From Candidatus Roizmanbacteria bacterium UBA1450 (GTDB taxonomy: Bacteria > Patescibacteriota > Microgenomatia > UBA1406 > GWC2-37-13), in the NCBI GenBank assembly GCA_002329205.1, contig DCTC01000001.1, forward strand, positions 458,623 to 522,622: a DNA stretch of 64,000 bases, in the 5' to 3' direction. Below the pieces are notes generated by a model. That model was not told where the DNA came from. It searched no databases and saw only the letters and a program-made list of their open reading frames with translations. Of this stretch, positions 63,907 through 64,000 are shown piece after piece (position 1 is the first letter of the stretch; each line of letters starts with the position of its first letter). A program made the translations under genes and the position numbers.

Positions 63907-64000
63907 TATGATCCCAGAAGAACTATCTGTCAATACAGGAATACTCCGATTGCTGTTAGATCGCAGCCAATATCTCTGCTGATTTTCTGCCTCTTCGCTG

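Overview
The window looks like part of a Patescibacteria (candidate phyla radiation) chromosome, most likely from the Microgenomates side; this is inferred from gene style, not from a marker phylogeny. Supporting signs are an AT-rich genome with the standard code (UGA is a plain stop), long P/T-rich linkers, giant fibre proteins with 'GIGTT.P...LDV.G' repeats, multi-LamG/DUF2341 surface proteins, a small ComEC, and housekeeping genes scattered among secreted proteins. Most start codons follow a TANAAT-type -10 box by only 5-9 nt, so leaderless transcription appears to be the rule here.

Layout. 1-2450: two secreted proteins of unknown function, visibly more GC-rich than the rest, one with a classical Shine-Dalgarno and both followed by terminator hairpins. 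2689-3913: rplK-rplA, closed by a strong terminator. 3992-5751: a secreted protein and a membrane-anchored partner resembling a WxL/DUF916 pair. 5786-7357: comEA-comEC. 7370-35060, all on the minus strand: a surface locus of about 28 kb, read from right to left. It encodes a giant fibre protein with a cytoplasmic MerR-type helix-turn-helix, one membrane span, thousands of residues of tail-fibre repeats and an S74 self-cleaving chaperone; then three paralogous multi-LamG proteins; then a membrane-anchored lyase-like protein with a C-terminal dockerin. 35426-40247 (minus) adds a protein with an ATP-synthase-c-like hairpin, an O-antigen-ligase-like TPR protein and a second membrane fibre with a G2-type chaperone.

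41055-49666 holds a PaaX-like regulator, a LysM/M23 peptidase, glutamate dehydrogenase, thioredoxin reductase, a CsoR-like repressor, Rho, a small anchored protein and Fmt. 50493-57186 holds an unknown protein, dUTPase and thymidylate synthase, a GT4 glycosyltransferase, a small membrane protein, MscS, TatD and RpiB. 57183-64000 holds DprA, a class A penicillin-binding protein, a Kef-type antiporter and a DUF2207-like membrane protein.

How it fits together. ComEA, ComEC and DprA point to DNA uptake. The PBP, LysM/M23 peptidase, glycosyltransferase and ligase-like protein serve the envelope. The 28-kb locus reads as an attachment and glycan-handling surface apparatus whose first protein could also report to the DNA. 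Three genes (a LamG protein, the giant fibre, the Kef antiporter) are each split by a small frame-changing indel, which is either assembly error or real decay.
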